A stretch of 64,000 bases of DNA from Microvirga flavescens (GTDB lineage Bacteria; Pseudomonadota; Alphaproteobacteria; Rhizobiales; Beijerinckiaceae), in NCBI RefSeq assembly GCF_003290125.1, contig NZ_QMKH01000001.1:310001-374000 (forward strand). Reading direction: 5' to 3'. The notes under the pieces were generated by a model. It was not told where the DNA came from and did not search any database. It saw only the letters and a list, made by a program, of their open reading frames with translations. The position numbers and the translations under genes are program-made. This document shows, one piece after another, positions 62,808 through 64,000 of this stretch. Numbering within the stretch: the first letter of the stretch is position 1; each line of letters starts with the position of its first letter.

Positions 62808-64000
62808 TCAGACGATGAAGAAATCTTTATTCGTCAGCTTCAGGTTCTTGGAGAGTTTTGCGATCTCGATTGCCGGTTTCGAACCGTTGCCATCAGGATC
62901 GTAAGAGAGGATGCCGGTCTTCTTGTTGTAGAGGATGTAATCATCGTCATCCTTGGCCTTGTCGCCGACCGCAAAGTATTTCTTTGCGAGCGCGAGGGGC
63001 TTGGTTTCGCTCCCCTTCTTCCCGAGCTTGGTGAAGATCTTGTTTTCAAGCCAGATCTTGTCCTGCCCGACCTTGAAGTCGGTGATCGTGTCGAAATTCA
63101 CCTTCCGGTCCGTCTTCGATGTTCCGAGCTTGGCGTCGAACACGAAGATGTCCTTGCCCGCATCGCCGGTGAGCAGGTCGTTGCCATAGCCGCCATAGAT
63201 CCTGTCATCGCCATCGCCGCCCGAGAGGGTATCCTTGCCTGCAAGCCCCCGCAGGACATCGTCGAGAATCGTACCCACCTTTACGTCGTTACCAGCTGTG
63301 CCGGCCCAGTTCAGGGCTACGACGGGATCCGGCTTGTCATCGATGACAGGATCGGGCACGTAGTTAACGCCAAAGCGCTGCACATATGCGGCTGTGGGCG
63401 CCCCTTCCGTTTCTCCGACAGCGTAAATGACAACCCAACTACCGTCCTTCAATGCGGCGATGCTGGCGCGGGAAGCGGCATTTTCCGTTCCGGGCGCAGC
63501 GAAATCAACAATTGTCTCGCCTCCACGCTGAGTACCATTGCTGTTAAAGGTCTGCTGAAAAATACGATAGACGCCAGCCTGATTCTGATCTGCGCCCTGC
63601 CACGTTACGGTCCAGCCACCATCAGCCAAAGCGGCGATGTTGGCATCGCCTTGGTAACCTTGGACAGAGGTATTCACCTGTATCTCGCCTGTGATGGCAT
63701 TTCCGTTTTCATCGTAATGGCGCTGGTAGACGCCAAAATCGCTGCTGTCCTGCAGGTTCGACTGCCAAGTGATGACATAGCTGCCATCTGCTAGGACCGC
63801 GATGTCCGGGATGCTCTGTCTGTCGGCGGTCGTTGCATTTACGATTGTCTCGGCCCCGACTTTGGAGCCACTGCTGTTGAAGCGCTGCTGATGAATTTCC
63901 CCTCCGGTCGCCCCGCCGGAGTACCATGTGACAACCCAACCGCCATCCTTCAGCGCTGCGATCTGCGAGCGCACTTGGTCATTTGTTGTCGTCGAGCTGA
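62808..64000 (-). CDS. RTX calcium-binding secreted protein, truncated by the window edge
   Basis: The C-terminal 397 codons of a third RTX protein. The frame is still open at the right edge, so the real start lies outside; the GTG at 63974 falls inside a repeat (IAALKDGGWVVTWYSGG) and is not a start. Propeller-like repeats (LADGSYVITWQ, LADGGWTVTWQG, LKDGSWVVIYAVG) precede a short RTX block (GGDGDDRIYGGYGNDLL) and the shared C-terminal tail (ITDFKVGQDKIWL to LTNKDFFIV). Same architecture as the genes at 49290 and 51978 with fewer nonapeptides. Probably secreted by a type I system encoded elsewhere. Confidence 0.85.
   Translation of the reverse strand, partial: SSTTTNDQVRSQIAALKDGGWVVTWYSGGATGGEIHQQRFNSSGSKVGAETIVNATTADRQSIPDIAVLADGSYVITWQSNLQDSSDFGVYQRHYDENGNAITGEIQVNTSVQGYQGDANIAALADGGWTVTWQGADQNQAGVYRIFQQTFNSNGTQRGGETIVDFAAPGTENAASRASIAALKDGSWVVIYAVGETEGAPTAAYVQRFGVNYVPDPVIDDKPDPVVALNWAGTAGNDVKVGTILDDVLRGLAGKDTLSGGDGDDRIYGGYGNDLLTGDAGKDIFVFDAKLGTSKTDRKVNFDTITDFKVGQDKIWLENKIFTKLGKKGSETKPLALAKKYFAVGDKAKDDDDYILYNKKTGILSYDPDGNGSKPAIEIAKLSKNLKLTNKDFFIV

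Overview
The window is GC-rich DNA from an alphaproteobacterium, most probably of the order Hyphomicrobiales (Rhizobiales); a Methylobacteriaceae/Microvirga-like host is my best guess but is inference. The evidence is a GlpSTPQUV-type glycerol ABC importer, the hemC-hemD-mic60-hemY operon, an isocitrate lyase gene divergent from a short-chain fatty acyl regulator, a DUF4170 protein, and intergenic palindromes of the kind scattered through Rhizobiales genomes. Coding density is high, and I see no transposase, integrase, phage module, CRISPR array or rRNA.

Layout. (1) 1-8.3 kb, housekeeping and central carbon: chromate transporter, glycerol kinase (glpK), a DUF4170 protein, aceA and its divergent regulator, a glutamine amidotransferase, a TerB-like protein and a single-domain response regulator. 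(2) 8.5-14.3 kb, a probable envelope signalling pair: a 1212-residue exported protein joining FecR, TPR and outer-membrane-barrel-like regions, followed by a CHASE2 adenylate/guanylate cyclase. (3) 14.4-16.9 kb: a cation diffusion facilitator and a globin-coupled diguanylate cyclase. (4) 17.1-42.2 kb, a large surface-polysaccharide locus. manC, gmd, fcl and a phosphomannomutase gene supply GDP-mannose and GDP-L-fucose. Around them lie several GT2/GT4 glycosyltransferases, a polyprenyl-phosphate-type glycosyltransferase with a GtrA partner, two methyltransferases, two tandem membrane proteins of the sulfatase/alkaline-phosphatase superfamily and two large polytopic glycosyltransferase-like proteins. 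No Wza/Wzc/Wzx/Wzy export machinery is visible, so the locus is incomplete here or makes a decoration. (5) 42.3-48.4 kb: the glycerol ABC importer glpSTPQUV, far from glpK. (6) 49.3-55.2 kb: two RTX calcium-binding secreted proteins on opposite strands. The second lies between a tRNA-Thr gene and a 20-bp copy of that tRNA's 3' end, the geometry of a small integrated island. (7) 55.4-62.7 kb: tRNA-Thr(CGT), the heme operon hemC-hemD-mic60-hemY, then tsaD-gpsA-EVE. (8) The right edge cuts a third RTX protein.

How it fits together. Glycerol would enter through GlpSTPQUV, be phosphorylated by GlpK and connect to phospholipid synthesis through GpsA. AceA with its regulator marks growth on acetate or fatty acids. 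The polysaccharide locus, the RTX proteins and the FecR/CHASE2 and globin-GGDEF signalling proteins together suggest a bacterium that invests in its cell surface and adhesion. The observations I rate highest are the FecR-TPR-barrel plus CHASE2-cyclase pair, the tRNA-bounded RTX mini-island, the tandem sulfatase-like proteins with duplicated C-terminal modules, and the asymmetric ATPase pair GlpS/GlpT, in which each subunit lacks a different catalytic motif so that one ATP site should be intact and one degenerate.
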